Shown: piece by piece, positions 52,675-62,500 of the stretch
How positions within the stretch are numbered: the stretch's first letter is position 1
Layout of the letters: every line of letters starts with the position of its first letter
Source of the DNA: Kibdelosporangium sp. MJ126-NF4
Lineage (GTDB): Bacteria; Actinomycetota; Actinomycetes; Mycobacteriales; Pseudonocardiaceae
Assembly: GCF_000826545.1 (NCBI RefSeq)
Contig: NZ_CDME01000002.1
Span: 496,001-560,000 of the forward strand
Reading direction: 5' to 3'
DNA length: 64,000 bases
Made by a program: the position numbers and the translations under genes
Notes under the pieces: generated by a model
What the model was told of the DNA's origin: nothing
Seen by the model: only the letters and a program-made list of their open reading frames with translations
Databases searched by the model: none

Positions 52675-53501
52675 GGTTTCCGCGCCACCGCGACGAGATA
52701 CCCCGCCTCCGGCCGATTGCCGAACTCGCGGAGGACCTCGACCATCGTGCCGACGGCGGCGGGGTCCAGCCCGAGCACGCGGTACTCGCGCTCCAGTTCG
52801 GCCGGATCGTCCGGCAGCAGTGCCGCGAACGAACGCTCGTACACATGGTCACCGATGTCGTCGGCCGCCTCGACCCACAGTCCGGCCTCCGCCAGCATCG
52901 TGTGGTAGCTGAGAGGTGTCTCGAACGGGGGACGGGTCAGCACCTCGTACATGCGGTCGAAGAACTCCTTGTCCTTTCCGGACACCGGGCCACGCAGCAC
53001 CGCGCTGACGACCACGACCCGCGCGCCGGGTTTCAGGACCCGCGCGATCTCGCCGATCGCGGTGGCCGGCCGCGGCATCAGGGAGATGGACTCGATCGCG
53101 GCGACGCCGTCGAAGCTGTTGTCGGGGAATGGCAGGTCCATCGCGTCCGCCAGCCGGAACGACAGCCGCTCCTGACCGGCGAACTCGTTGGTCTGCGCGA
53201 GGTGGTGTTCACTGATGGTGATGCCCAGGACGTCGGTTCGCAGCGTCGCGGCGATTCGTGCGGTCGACCGTCCGTTGCCACAGCCGACGTCGAGGATCTT
53301 CGCGCCCGGGGTGACACCGAGCCTGCTCGCCGCCAGGTCGGTGACCCGGTCGGTCGCCTCCCGTACGGTGCTGGTGTCGTTTTCGTTCTCCCAGTACCCG
53401 AGGTGGATGTTGCCGCCGAGCAGGTTGGCCGTGATGTCTCCGATCTGGTCGTAGAGCGTCGTGATCGCGGTGGTGTCCGGTGCGGTGTGGCTCGTGGACA
53501 T
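52668..53501 (-). CDS. class I SAM-dependent methyltransferase (UbiE/gerC-like)
   Basis: 277 aa from ATG 53501 behind AGGAG. GDITANLLGGNIHLGYWEN near 21-39 is characteristic of actinomycete tailoring methyltransferases; motif I KILDVGCGNGRS (about 68-79), and post-motif LADAMDLPFPDNSFDGVAAIESI. No cysteine-rich or extra domain. The gene lies between the P450 and the regulator, in an operon convergent with the NRPS operon, so a tailoring role (N-, O- or C-methylation) is inferred. Confidence 0.88.
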   Translation of the reverse strand: MSTSHTAPDTTAITTLYDQIGDITANLLGGNIHLGYWENENDTSTVREATDRVTDLAASRLGVTPGAKILDVGCGNGRSTARIAATLRTDVLGITISEHHLAQTNEFAGQERLSFRLADAMDLPFPDNSFDGVAAIESISLMPRPATAIGEIARVLKPGARVVVVSAVLRGPVSGKDKEFFDRMYEVLTRPPFETPLSYHTMLAEAGLWVEAADDIGDHVYERSFAALLPDDPAELEREYRVLGLDPAAVGTMVEVLREFGNRPEAGYLVAVARKPW

Positions 53502-53519
53502 GAAAGACTCCTGGTGGCT

Positions 53520-54737
53520 TCAGTGGAAGGTGACCGGCAGCGCGGCGAGGCCATGCATCAGAGTGCTCGATCGCCAGCGCAGCCGTTCGACGTCGGTGGC
53601 CAAGCGGATGGTGGGGAATCGGTCCAGCAGTCTGCCGATCGCGATCTCCCCTTCCAGCCGGGCGAGCGGTGCGGCCACGCAGTAATGAATTCCGTACCCG
53701 AACGCGAGGTGGGCGCCGGCAGGGCGGCTCACGTCGAGCTGATCGGGGGCGTCGAACTCGGCCTGGTCCCGGTTCGCGGCCAGCAGCGACACGAGAACGA
53801 ACTGCCCTGGGGGAATCGTGACCCCGCCGGCCTCGACGGTCGTCGTGGTGCACCGCAGCGTCGCCAGATTCACCGGACCGTCGTAGCGGAGTAGCTCCTC
53901 GATCGCGCCCGGCAGCAACGCGGGATCCCGATGGAGGCGCAGCAGCTGATCGGGATGGGTCAGTAGCGCGAGCATGCCGTTGGAGATGAGGTTCACCGTG
54001 GTCTCGTGCCCGGCGACCAGTAGCAGGAACGCCATGGCGACCAGCTCCTCGTCGGTGAGCCGGTCGCCGCCCTCCGCGGCGTGCACCAGGTCGGAGAGAA
54101 GGTCCTGAGTCGGTCGCAGCCGCTTGTCCGAGACCAGGGCCGACAGATAGTCGGCCAGGTCGGCCGCGACGTCCTCGACCTCGGCGGAGGAGGATGACAG
54201 GACCAGATGGTTCGACCACTGCTGGAATTTGGCCCTGTCATCGGTCGGAACGCCGAGTAGCTCACAGATCACCGTGATCGGCAGGGGGAACGCGAACTCG
54301 TGCAGGAGATCGGCGTGGCCGGACGCGGCCATCCTGTCGAGCAGGTCGTCGGTGACCTGCTCGATCCGTGGCCGCAACCGGGACACCGCGCGCGGCGTGA
54401 AAACCTTGTTCACCAGTCCGCGCAGCCGCGTGTGCCCGGGTGGGTCCGCATTGTTCATGTGTGCGGCCAGTGCCCTGGTGACCAGCCGGGATTCCACGCC
54501 GGTCGAGGTCACCTGACGACCGTGAAGACTCCGCACAGCCGCGGTGTCCTTGGTGAGCCGGCCGTCGCTGAGCAGAGCCTTGGCCTCGGCGTATCCCACC
54601 ACAATCCAGATCGTCAGCCCGGTCGGCAACGTCGCGCGGCAGATGGACTTGCCCGCCGCGCGGATCCGTTCGAAGGTCCCGTGAGGGTTCTGCATGAACT
54701 CCTCGCCCAGCTTCACCGGAACGTCGAATGACGACAC
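53520..54737 (-). CDS. cytochrome P450 (bacterial class I)
   Basis: 405 aa from GTG 54737 (AAGGAG upstream; a start 21 codons further up lacks a ribosome site). I-helix A-G-H-E-T-T (about 236), K-helix E-x-x-R in IEELLRY, and haem loop F-G-Y-G-I-H-Y-C (Cys about 353); the residue after C-V-A is Ala where Gly is usual. FMN or ferredoxin fusion absent, so it needs external redox partners, none of which is nearby. It probably hydroxylates or couples part of the peptide product. First gene of the minus-strand operon. Confidence 0.92.
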   Translation of the reverse strand: MSSFDVPVKLGEEFMQNPHGTFERIRAAGKSICRATLPTGLTIWIVVGYAEAKALLSDGRLTKDTAAVRSLHGRQVTSTGVESRLVTRALAAHMNNADPPGHTRLRGLVNKVFTPRAVSRLRPRIEQVTDDLLDRMAASGHADLLHEFAFPLPITVICELLGVPTDDRAKFQQWSNHLVLSSSSAEVEDVAADLADYLSALVSDKRLRPTQDLLSDLVHAAEGGDRLTDEELVAMAFLLLVAGHETTVNLISNGMLALLTHPDQLLRLHRDPALLPGAIEELLRYDGPVNLATLRCTTTTVEAGGVTIPPGQFVLVSLLAANRDQAEFDAPDQLDVSRPAGAHLAFGYGIHYCVAAPLARLEGEIAIGRLLDRFPTIRLATDVERLRWRSSTLMHGLAALPVTFH

Positions 54738-55398
54738 CCCTTCTCCTTTCCCCAGCGCGAGATCGGTCCCCTTGCCTCTCGCGGTGCGCAGCATGAACAA
54801 TGGTCTGGCTTTGTTCAGCGTGAATCGAAAGTCACCTCGCCCCAGCGACGTGCCTTCACCGCGACGCTATCGATGGGCCGAATGGCTGGGTAGACGCCAA
54901 CTGAGTGGATGTTGGAGCGGTCGATGTCGACTCTGCGTTCCCGAGATGACGCACGGGCGATTGTCAATGACAATTTGCTGCTATTGGAGCACCGCTGTCC
55001 TGGCAGTATCCGAGGACAGCGTCTTGTTCCTATCTGGATTGCTGCACGCCGCGCCTGTCCGGCAGAGTACCCGCAAGGGCACCCGCGCATTGGGACCTAC
55101 AAGCAGGCACGCCTTCGCGAATTTCTCCACAACGATGTCGATGACCGTGATTCACCTGACAACCGGGCATCAGCCCCAAACTCGCGAGGGTCTGTCTCAC
55201 TTTCGGGTGGTGATGTCGTGGTCAGCCGAGAAGGATGCGGTGTCGGAGTAGCCGAAAGCCTGCGCGGCCGTACATTGTCGTTTGATCAGCTTGGTTTTCG
55301 TGATGTCCAGCCGGGTGCATAGTCGCGACAACCGTCACTTGTCCGACACCGCCCAGACGGACCGGGAGGAGCTGATCCGGTTGGCTGTCCGACGGTTG
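54738..55398. promoter_or_regulatory. 661-bp intergenic region with a 15-bp inverted repeat
   Basis: No convincing gene. It holds the promoter of the P450 operon. An inverted repeat ATTGTCA-A-TGACAAT (54961-54975) has perfect 7-bp arms around one base, in AT-richer DNA about 224 bp upstream of the P450 start. Open frames here have poor third-position bias and no recognisable similarity. The LAL gene end abuts the far side. Confidence 0.5.
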
Positions 55399-58128
55399 TC
55401 ACAGAGTGAACCGGGCGAGTTCGGTTCTCTTGGTGATGCCGAGCTTGGGGTAGGCGCGGTAGAGGTGGTGGCCGACAGTGCGGGGGCTGAGGAACAGCTG
55501 GGCTGCGATGTCGCGGTTGCTGCGCCCGTCGGCCGCGAGTCGGACGACCTGGAGTTCTTGTGGGGTGAGCCGGGCGGCGGGGTCCCGGTCGTGTTCCCTG
55601 GCGACTGGCCGGTCGCCGAGTGCGGCCAGTTCGGTCCGGGCTCGCGCGGCCCAGCCGTGGGCGCCGAGCCGGTCGAATCCGGTCAGCGCGTCGGTCAGAT
55701 GGGTGCGTGCGTCGGTTCGGTGGCGTTGGCGGCGTAGCCATTCGCCGTACAGCAGTGCGGTCCGGGCGTGGTCGTAGGGCCGGTCGGTCTCCTGGTGCAG
55801 CCGCAACGCGGCCTCGTAGTGCGTTCGGGCATCGGGACCGGTGGCGAGCAGGGCGTGGCAGCGGCGGGTCAGCGCGGTCGCGTGCGGTTGCCCGGTGTGC
55901 TCGGCCCAGTTGTCCAGTGCGGGCACGTGCCGCGCGGCTCGGAGTACCTGGCCGCTGCGCACCGCGGCTTCCACGTGATCCGGGACGGCCCGGATGAGGA
56001 AGTCCTGTCGGGCTGGGCCGGCGCATACCGCCTCGAGGGTGTCGGTCGCCGTGTCGAACTGGCCGCGGCCGAGATCGAGCAGGCCGAGCGCCCAGGCGGC
56101 CATGGCGGCGTTGGTGGGGTGCCTTGCCTCGTTGCCGAGGATGATCTCGGCGTGGGAACGGCAGGTGTCCGCGTCGTCGGCGACCGCGGCCAGCCAGGCC
56201 GGGACGGCGTTCATGATGAGGGCCTGTGTTTCCTGGCCGAGGTCGGCGGACACCGCCATGGCCTCGGCCACGGTGGTCCCGGCGTCGCGGAATCGGCCGC
56301 GGAGCAGTTGAGCGATGGACAGCGGCTCCTGTGCGTAGGGCAGCCAGCCCAGCGCGCCGTGGTGGCGGGCGTCGGTGGCCAGTGCGTCGAGCACGTCGGT
56401 CGCGGCTTGGTCGTCGGCGACGATGAGGGCCAGGTATCCGGCCAGGACCCGTTCGACCATTCCGTGGACGTGTCCGCCCCTGGCGGCGTCCACCAGCTTT
56501 CGCATCCCGGCGACGGCTGATCGGGTGTCGCCCGCGAACAGGTTGCCCAGCCCGAGCATGCCGTCGACGACCGGCCGCAACGCGGAGCGGGGTGGTAGCG
56601 ACACCGTCGCCAACAGTTGGGCGGCTTGGTGGATCAGGGGGTGCGCGCAGGCGTCCTTGGCACACCCGATCGCGTCGGTGAGGATGGACACGGCCTGTTC
56701 GGGGTGGGAACCGACGATGGGCGCGGTGCCGTCCAGCATCAATGCGGCGGCTGCTGCCGGGGTGTCACGTTCGTAGGCGACCTGTGCCCGGATCCAGGCG
56801 GCCTCGGCCCGTGTGGACGCGTCGGTGCTGACGTCGGCGGCGGCCGCGGCGAGTCCGTCGGCCCGGTCGAGCCAGCTGACGTTGTAGGCGGCTCTGGCGG
56901 CGCCGATCTGCCGCCGTGCGCGCACGTCCGGGTCGGTGCTGAGTTGGGCAGCACGTTCGAGTGCGATCGCGACAGCAGCCGACCCGCCCCGCTGCCCCGC
57001 GCGCAGGGCGGCCTGTTCGAGCGCGGTCGCGGCGTCCTCGTCCGGGCCCGTCGCAGCGGCGGCCAGGTGCCAGGCGCGACGGTCGGCGTACTGGTCGCTG
57101 GTCAAGGTGTCGGCCAGTGCCTGGTGTGCGGAGAGTTGCCAGCCGCGCGGCGCGCCTTGGTGGGCGGCGGCCCGGATCAGCGGGTGACGGAACGCAACTG
57201 TGTGGGCGGACGCGGTGAGCAGGTACGTCTTCTCGGCCGGTTCCAGGTCCGCGGCGGTCAGCCCGAGCCGTTGCGCTGCGCTCAACAGCACCGTGAGGTC
57301 AGCGGTGTCGTCAGCCGCGACCAGCACCAGCATTCGCTGTGTCGGCTCGGGCAGTTCACCGATGCGAGCACGGAAGGCGTCCTGGATCTGTTTGGCCACC
57401 GGGAGTGGCTCGACAGGCAGGGACCAGCCACGGTCGTCGCCGTGGCGCCGGTCGGTCAGTGCCGTGGTGAACTCGATGATGGCCAGCGGGTTGCCCCTCG
57501 CCTCGGCGAGTATCCGGGCCCTGGTCGCGCCGGCCAAGCCATGCGCGTGCTCGTTGAGCATGGCGATGGCGCTGTCGCGGTCCAGTGCGGGCAGGACGAC
57601 CGTGTCGATGCCCTCGGCAGGGAAACGCCCGGTCCCGTCCCGGACGGCGAACAGCATGGCCACCGGCTCCTGTCGCAGCCGCCGGGCGGCGAACAGCAAC
57701 GCGTCCGCGGATGCCCGGTCGAACCACTGGGCGTCGTCGATCAGGCAGACCAGCGGCCCGTCGCCGGCCAGTTCGGACAGCAGCGACAGAGTGGCGGCGC
57801 CGATCAGGAACCGCTCGACGGTGCCGGCGTCGACGAGCCCGAAGGCGGCTCGCAACGCGGTGCCCTGCGGCTGCGGGAGCGCGTCGACATGCTCCAGGTA
57901 CGGGTGCAGCAACAGGTGCAGGCCGGCGAACGGAACCTCGACCTCCGACTCGATCCCCACTCCGCGCAGCACCCTCAGGTCGGCACCGCGCGCAGCGGCG
58001 TGATCGACGAGAGCGGTCTTGCCGATTCCCGCCTCGCCACGGACCACCAGTGCACCGCCGGTTCCGTTGCGGGCATCGGCAAGCAGACTGTCGATCCGGG
58101 CTCGTTCAACCGTTCGCCCGAAGATCAC
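55399..58128 (-). CDS. LuxR family transcriptional regulator, LAL (large ATP-binding) type
   Basis: 909 aa from GTG 58128 (similarity begins with IFGRTVERARIDSLL). N-terminal AAA/STAND ATPase: Walker A GEAGIGKT (31-38), Walker B LVCLIDDAQW (about 140); a long helical TPR-like middle; C-terminal LuxR HTH (RLTPQELQVVRLAADGRSNRDIAAQLFLSPRTVGHHL, about 843-880). LAL proteins often activate antibiotic clusters. It is 660 bp from the P450 operon and may control it, but this is not shown. A shorter degraded paralogue lies at 58899. Confidence 0.93.
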   Translation of the reverse strand: MIFGRTVERARIDSLLADARNGTGGALVVRGEAGIGKTALVDHAAARGADLRVLRGVGIESEVEVPFAGLHLLLHPYLEHVDALPQPQGTALRAAFGLVDAGTVERFLIGAATLSLLSELAGDGPLVCLIDDAQWFDRASADALLFAARRLRQEPVAMLFAVRDGTGRFPAEGIDTVVLPALDRDSAIAMLNEHAHGLAGATRARILAEARGNPLAIIEFTTALTDRRHGDDRGWSLPVEPLPVAKQIQDAFRARIGELPEPTQRMLVLVAADDTADLTVLLSAAQRLGLTAADLEPAEKTYLLTASAHTVAFRHPLIRAAAHQGAPRGWQLSAHQALADTLTSDQYADRRAWHLAAAATGPDEDAATALEQAALRAGQRGGSAAVAIALERAAQLSTDPDVRARRQIGAARAAYNVSWLDRADGLAAAAADVSTDASTRAEAAWIRAQVAYERDTPAAAAALMLDGTAPIVGSHPEQAVSILTDAIGCAKDACAHPLIHQAAQLLATVSLPPRSALRPVVDGMLGLGNLFAGDTRSAVAGMRKLVDAARGGHVHGMVERVLAGYLALIVADDQAATDVLDALATDARHHGALGWLPYAQEPLSIAQLLRGRFRDAGTTVAEAMAVSADLGQETQALIMNAVPAWLAAVADDADTCRSHAEIILGNEARHPTNAAMAAWALGLLDLGRGQFDTATDTLEAVCAGPARQDFLIRAVPDHVEAAVRSGQVLRAARHVPALDNWAEHTGQPHATALTRRCHALLATGPDARTHYEAALRLHQETDRPYDHARTALLYGEWLRRQRHRTDARTHLTDALTGFDRLGAHGWAARARTELAALGDRPVAREHDRDPAARLTPQELQVVRLAADGRSNRDIAAQLFLSPRTVGHHLYRAYPKLGITKRTELARFTL

Positions 58129-58224
58129 CCGTGAACAGTAACCCCAGCGTGTGTTCCTGTCCCGCGCCACGAACGTGACCACACAACGTGATCGTCCGAG
58201 CGCGGCGACAGCAACTGGGACGGT

Positions 58225-58662
58225 CTACTTGACCCGGGTACTCGTGGTCTCGTAGCCACCACCGCCCGGGTAGACCCACGCTCCGGCCAGGACGTCACCG
58301 GCCTCGTTGAACGTCGACCGCATGTACGCCGGTGAGCCCTTCTCCCCGCCCCAGATGGTGAGTACGTCGCCGTCCAGTTCGTAGACGTAGTCCAGCGTGT
58401 CGCCTTTGTTTCCGTAGAAGCGGCTCTTGATGTCCTTGCCGGCCTGCTCGGCGCCGAACGGGCGTTCCCGGCCGATCACCTCGATGCCCGTGATCCGCTC
58501 GCCGTACTGCTCGAGGTCGATGTCCTGGATCAGGAAGTGGCCACCTTCCAACCAGCGGTAGGTGACCGTGCCCTCGGCGCCGCCGGTGACCTTCCACGTG
58601 CCGACCAGCCGATCCAACGCGGCCAGCTCGGCGTCCTGGACCAGGCTCGTGTTCTCGCTCAT
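58225..58662 (-). CDS. DUF1579/lipocalin-like small protein
   Basis: 145 aa soluble protein. LDRLVGTWKVTGGAEGTVTYRWLEGGHFLIQDID resembles DUF1579 and similar 10-stranded lipid- or ligand-binding barrels; ends GGYETTSTRVK. No signal peptide or catalytic motif. Monocistronic, minus strand, 96 bp from the LAL start and in the same direction as it. Function unknown. Confidence 0.75.
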   Translation of the reverse strand: MSENTSLVQDAELAALDRLVGTWKVTGGAEGTVTYRWLEGGHFLIQDIDLEQYGERITGIEVIGRERPFGAEQAGKDIKSRFYGNKGDTLDYVYELDGDVLTIWGGEKGSPAYMRSTFNEAGDVLAGAWVYPGGGGYETTSTRVK

Positions 58663-58898
58663 CTCGCAGTCACTCCTCTCGGGTCCGCCGCGGACGCGGC
58701 GTTGCTGATCGGAAACCTACGAGCGCGGCTATCAGTACCCGCATCGGTCGAAGTACTGGCGGCAGCCTCACTCCCACCTCGGTTGCCCTGTTCGTATCCG
58801 TCACGCGAGCGCCGCCGAGATCCAACTGCTCGTGTCGAGCTGTCTGCTGACCACCGGCGTGCTGTTCGTCTGGACGCATCGGCTGTCGTACTAGGGTC

Positions 58899-59457
58899 CC
58901 GGCTGTGGTGGGCGTCGAGTCCGAGTCCGAGGTGGCGTTCGCCGCGCTCCAGCTGCTCTTCGCGCGCGACCTTGATCGTTTCGGCGCACTCTCCGGCGCG
59001 CAGGCGGAGGCGCTGCGCGCCGCGTTCGGGGCCAGCCGGACACCGGTCGAGCGGCACGTTCCGGCTGCGGCGACGCTGAGCCTGCTCTCGGAGCTCGCCT
59101 GCGACGGGCCGTTGCTGTGCCTGCTCGATGACGCCCAGTGGTTCGACCAGCCGTCGGTCGACGCGCTGCTGTTCGCCGTCCGCCGCCTCCATGCCGACCC
59201 GGTCGCGACCGTCTTCGCCGTCCGACACGGCCCGTCTCGTCGCGGTGACCCGACCGCTGCGGCGCGAGGTCGCCGACCGTGTGGTTGCGGAGTCGGGCGG
59301 CAATCCGCTGGCCATCGTCGAGCTGGCCGCCAATGCGGCGGAGGCCACCGGGCTCCCGGCGCCGGTGGCGCCGCTGCCGGTCACCGGCCGGTTCGAGGAG
59401 CATTTCGGACGGCAGGTCCGCGCGCTGTCGGACCGGGCGGCGAGGGCCGCGAGGTGA
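58899..59457 (+). pseudogene. fragment of a second LAL-type LuxR regulator, frameshifted
   Basis: The first frame reads GVESESEVAFAALQLLFARDLDRFGALSGAQAEALRAAFGA and PLLCLLDDAQWFDQPSVDALLFAVRRL, closely paralleling GVGIESEVEVPFAGLHLLL and PLVCLIDDAQWFDRASADALLFAARRL in the LAL gene at 55399. At about 59232 the match moves to another frame: REVADRVVAESGGNPLAIVELA. Walker A, the middle and the LuxR HTH are all absent. It lies inverted relative to the intact copy. Confidence 0.75.
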
Positions 59458-59572
59458 CTCGGCTCTTCATTCCTCATCCGCCGGATCGCACAACAGGTGT
59501 TTCTGTTGATGCGCGCCAGGACGATGGACAAGGGTGCTGCGGGCCACGAGGGCGCAACAGTCCGAACCGGAG

Positions 59573-62500
59573 CTATCGACATGCTTTCGGAAGTGGATGG
59601 TCGCTGACGAAATCGTGCACGAGTGTGTCGCAAAGCCCGCGTGTCGCGGCCTCGGTGTCGGTGGTCCAGGATGTGATGCTGTGGTCGAGGCTGCCGCTGG
59701 CCAGTGTCGAACTCTTCGGGTTCCAGGCGACTGAGGTGATATGCCGGATGTGGCCGCTGAGTGTGGCCCATCGGGTGTTGGTCGCGGTGTCCCATAGTGT
59801 GACGGTTTCGTCGTCTCCGGCGATGGCCAGGAGGCGCTGGTCGGGGCTGAACGCGGCGGTACGTACCCGGCCGTTGTGCCCGGCGAGCTCTGTCTTGCGG
59901 CTCCAGGTCCCGGTGTCCCAGACCGTGATCGCGCCGTCGTGCGCGGCGGTGACGAGCGACCGGCTGTCCGGGCTGAAGGTCAGTGTGCTGACCGGGCTGT
60001 TGCGGAAGTCCAGTGTGGAGGTGGTCGCGTGCGTTGTCGCGTCGAGGACCAGGACTTGGCCGCGGTGTGAACCGATGGCCAGCATCCGGCCGTCGGGGCT
60101 GTAGTCGATGTCGGTCGGGGTGACGTCGCCGAGTGGCACGGTACGGCGTTGTTGCCGGGCCCAGTCCCAGAGCACCAGGGTGGTGCTGTTGTCGATGACG
60201 GCGAGGGTGTACCCGTCTGGGCTGAATACCGCTTCTCCCGCCGACGAGCTCAGTCCGCTCAGCGTCGCCACGCGCTGGAGCGTGGTGGTCTGCCAGATGG
60301 TGACCTCGGTCCGGTCGCTGACCGTCGCGACCAGGCTCCCGTCGCGGCTGAGCGCTGGACCGGCCGCCCACGGGGTGTCGGTCTGCGCGTCCGGCACGAC
60401 GTGCCGTGGCGTGCGGCTCTCGAGATCCCATGCCACGAGCGAGCGATCCGTACCGGCGCTGAGCAACGTGCGACCGTCCGCGGCGAACACGATTCCGTTG
60501 ATCTCCGCGGTGTGGCCGAGGAACGGCAGCGCGCCTCGATCCCAGAGCAGGACACCGGCACCGCTGTCGGCCGCGACCACCAGCCGTCCGTCCGGGCTGA
60601 CCGCGAAGGGGGAAAGCCATTCCGGTTTGCCACCCTCGAACTGGGCGACGACTGCCCGCCGCGGTACATCCCAGCCGAGGACAACCCCGTTGGTGTCAAA
60701 GGAGTACAGCCGCGCGCCGTGCTCGGTGAACCGGAGGTTGCCGATCTCGGCTTGGTGCGCGTGGAGTTCCGCTTCGACGCGACGGGCTCGCACATCCCAG
60801 AGCCGCAGGACCTTGTCTCGTCCGCCGGTCGCGATCAGCTGGCCGTCGGGGCTGAACGCCACCGTGTTGAGCCAGTCGCCCGGCCCCGGCAAGACGGCCT
60901 GTCGCTGTCTGGTGGGCAGATCCCACAGGGTTACCGCGCCATCGGATCCGGTGCTGGCGATCAGGCGACCGTCCGGGCTGACCGCGACGCTGGCGATGTG
61001 GCCATCGCCAGCGGTCAAGGTCGTCACCGGGGTCGCTCGCGTGGTGTCCCATACCCGTAACGCGCTGGCTCGTGCGCGGGTGGCGGTGCTCGCGACGAGC
61101 CATCGACCGTCGGGGCTGAAGGCCAAGCCGGTGAAGAAGTACCCGTCCGGATCGGCGTCTTCCCACAGCAGCGACCGGCCGTGCACATCCCAGAGCAGAA
61201 GCTCGCCTGTCGCGGTCGCGGTGGCCAGTCGCCGCCCGTCCTGGCTGAAAGTCGCGCTGGTGACCAGGCCGAACTGGCCGCGGATGTCCCCGATGGAGCG
61301 TCGTGACGGCAGGTCCCACAGGGTGATCCGGCCGGGCTCGCCGACCACTGCCAGCATCTGCCCGTCCGGGCTCACGGGCACGCCGGTGAGCATCCCGTGG
61401 TGCATCGGGAGCTGGGCTTGGTAGCTCCTTCGAGAGGCCAGGCTGAGCAGTGCGCTGCGCGCTTCTGGCGTTGGGTGGGCCTGGTAGGCGTCCAGGCTCA
61501 GCCTGATCGCCGCCGCCACGTCCTTGATCGCGAGCGTGCGTGCCTCGGCGGCGAGTTGTCGCGACAGTGCGATCTGCTCGTGGTGCATGGCGTCGCGCCG
61601 TTGCACGGCGACCACTGATCCAGCCGCCGTCACGATGACCAGCAGCGTCGCCAACGCGGCGATCAGCCAGCGGAGTTGGCGAGCGCGGCGGCGGGTCCGA
61701 GCTTCGCCTTCGTTCTGCTCGGCGCGGCTCGCTGCCACGAAGGCTTGTTCCGACATCGTGAGGTCGTCGGTGATGTCCTCGGGGACCATGGCCAGCCGAG
61801 CACCGCGGTACAACGCTTCGCGGTCACGGTCAAGGGACTCCCACACCCGGGTGGAGTCGGTGAGTTGACGGCGGATCCGCAGGATCTCGCGGTCCTCGGC
61901 CAGCCATTCCCGCAGCCGTGGCCAACATCGGATCAGTGCCTCGTGGGAGATCTCGACGCTGGTCTTGTCCAAGGTCAGCAGGCGGGCCTTGGCCATGGCG
62001 TACAGGACGATCGTGGTGTCGGGATCGGTGTCCAGTTCGTCGCGGGTGATGCGGCGCTTGGTGTCCTCGGTTGCTTCCCCGAGTGCGGTCAGCCGCAGCA
62101 GGATGTTCCTGGCGCGGCGCTGCTGGGTGGGATCGAAAGCACCGAAGACGTGTTCGGCGGTGTTGGCCACCGAGCTGTCGATGCCGCCGGATGCCTCGTA
62201 ACCGGCCAGCGTCAAGGCGTTGCCGCGGCGGCGAAACCACGTCTCGCGCAGGGCGTGGGACACCAGCGGCAGCACCCCGGCCTGGCCGGTGGCATCACCG
62301 ATGAGCCGGGAGACCAATGCTCCCTCGACGCTGCAGCCCGCGCTGATGGCCGGTTGGATGATCGCGGCCCGCAGCTCGTCGGTGGTCATCGGACCGACCA
62401 GGATCTGCGCCTCGCGCAGAGCGGTGACCAGGTCGGGATTGCGGGCGCAGTGGCCGTAGAAGTCGGCCCGCACCGCGAACACCACCCGAATCCCACCGGG

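Larger units (their letters stand above)
36237..54737. other. NRPS biosynthetic gene cluster with Leu-type chain elongation
   Basis: Plus-strand genes from 36237 to 52052 are nearly all coupled by 1-8 bp overlaps or gaps of under 12 bp, indicating one long operon. Minus-strand genes from 54737 to 52033 (P450, methyltransferase, atypical response regulator) converge on it. Functions in order: LeuA-, LeuC-, LeuD-, LeuB-like elongation; class I aminotransferase; double class III aminotransferase-fold protein; methyltransferase; SnoaL-like; NRPS A-T-C-A-T-reductase; double-hotdog thioesterase. The transport operon at 29453-35933 directly precedes it. The borders are estimates. Confidence 0.75.

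Noticed and set aside
54909..55322. Plus-strand open frame in the P450-LAL gap
   Set aside because: No similarity, poor third-position GC and no ribosome site; treated as intergenic.
58681..58893. Short plus-strand frame ending in LVSSCLLTTGVLFVWTHRLSY
   Set aside because: Hydrophobic tail of about 30 residues only, with no start, ribosome site or recognisable family; may be a relic but cannot be supported.
60108..61424. Long plus-strand open frame (438 codons) opposite the STAND-WD40 gene
   Set aside because: It is the antisense shadow of 14 in-phase WD repeats; composition is Ser/Arg/Pro-rich with no recognisable domain and wrong third-position bias.
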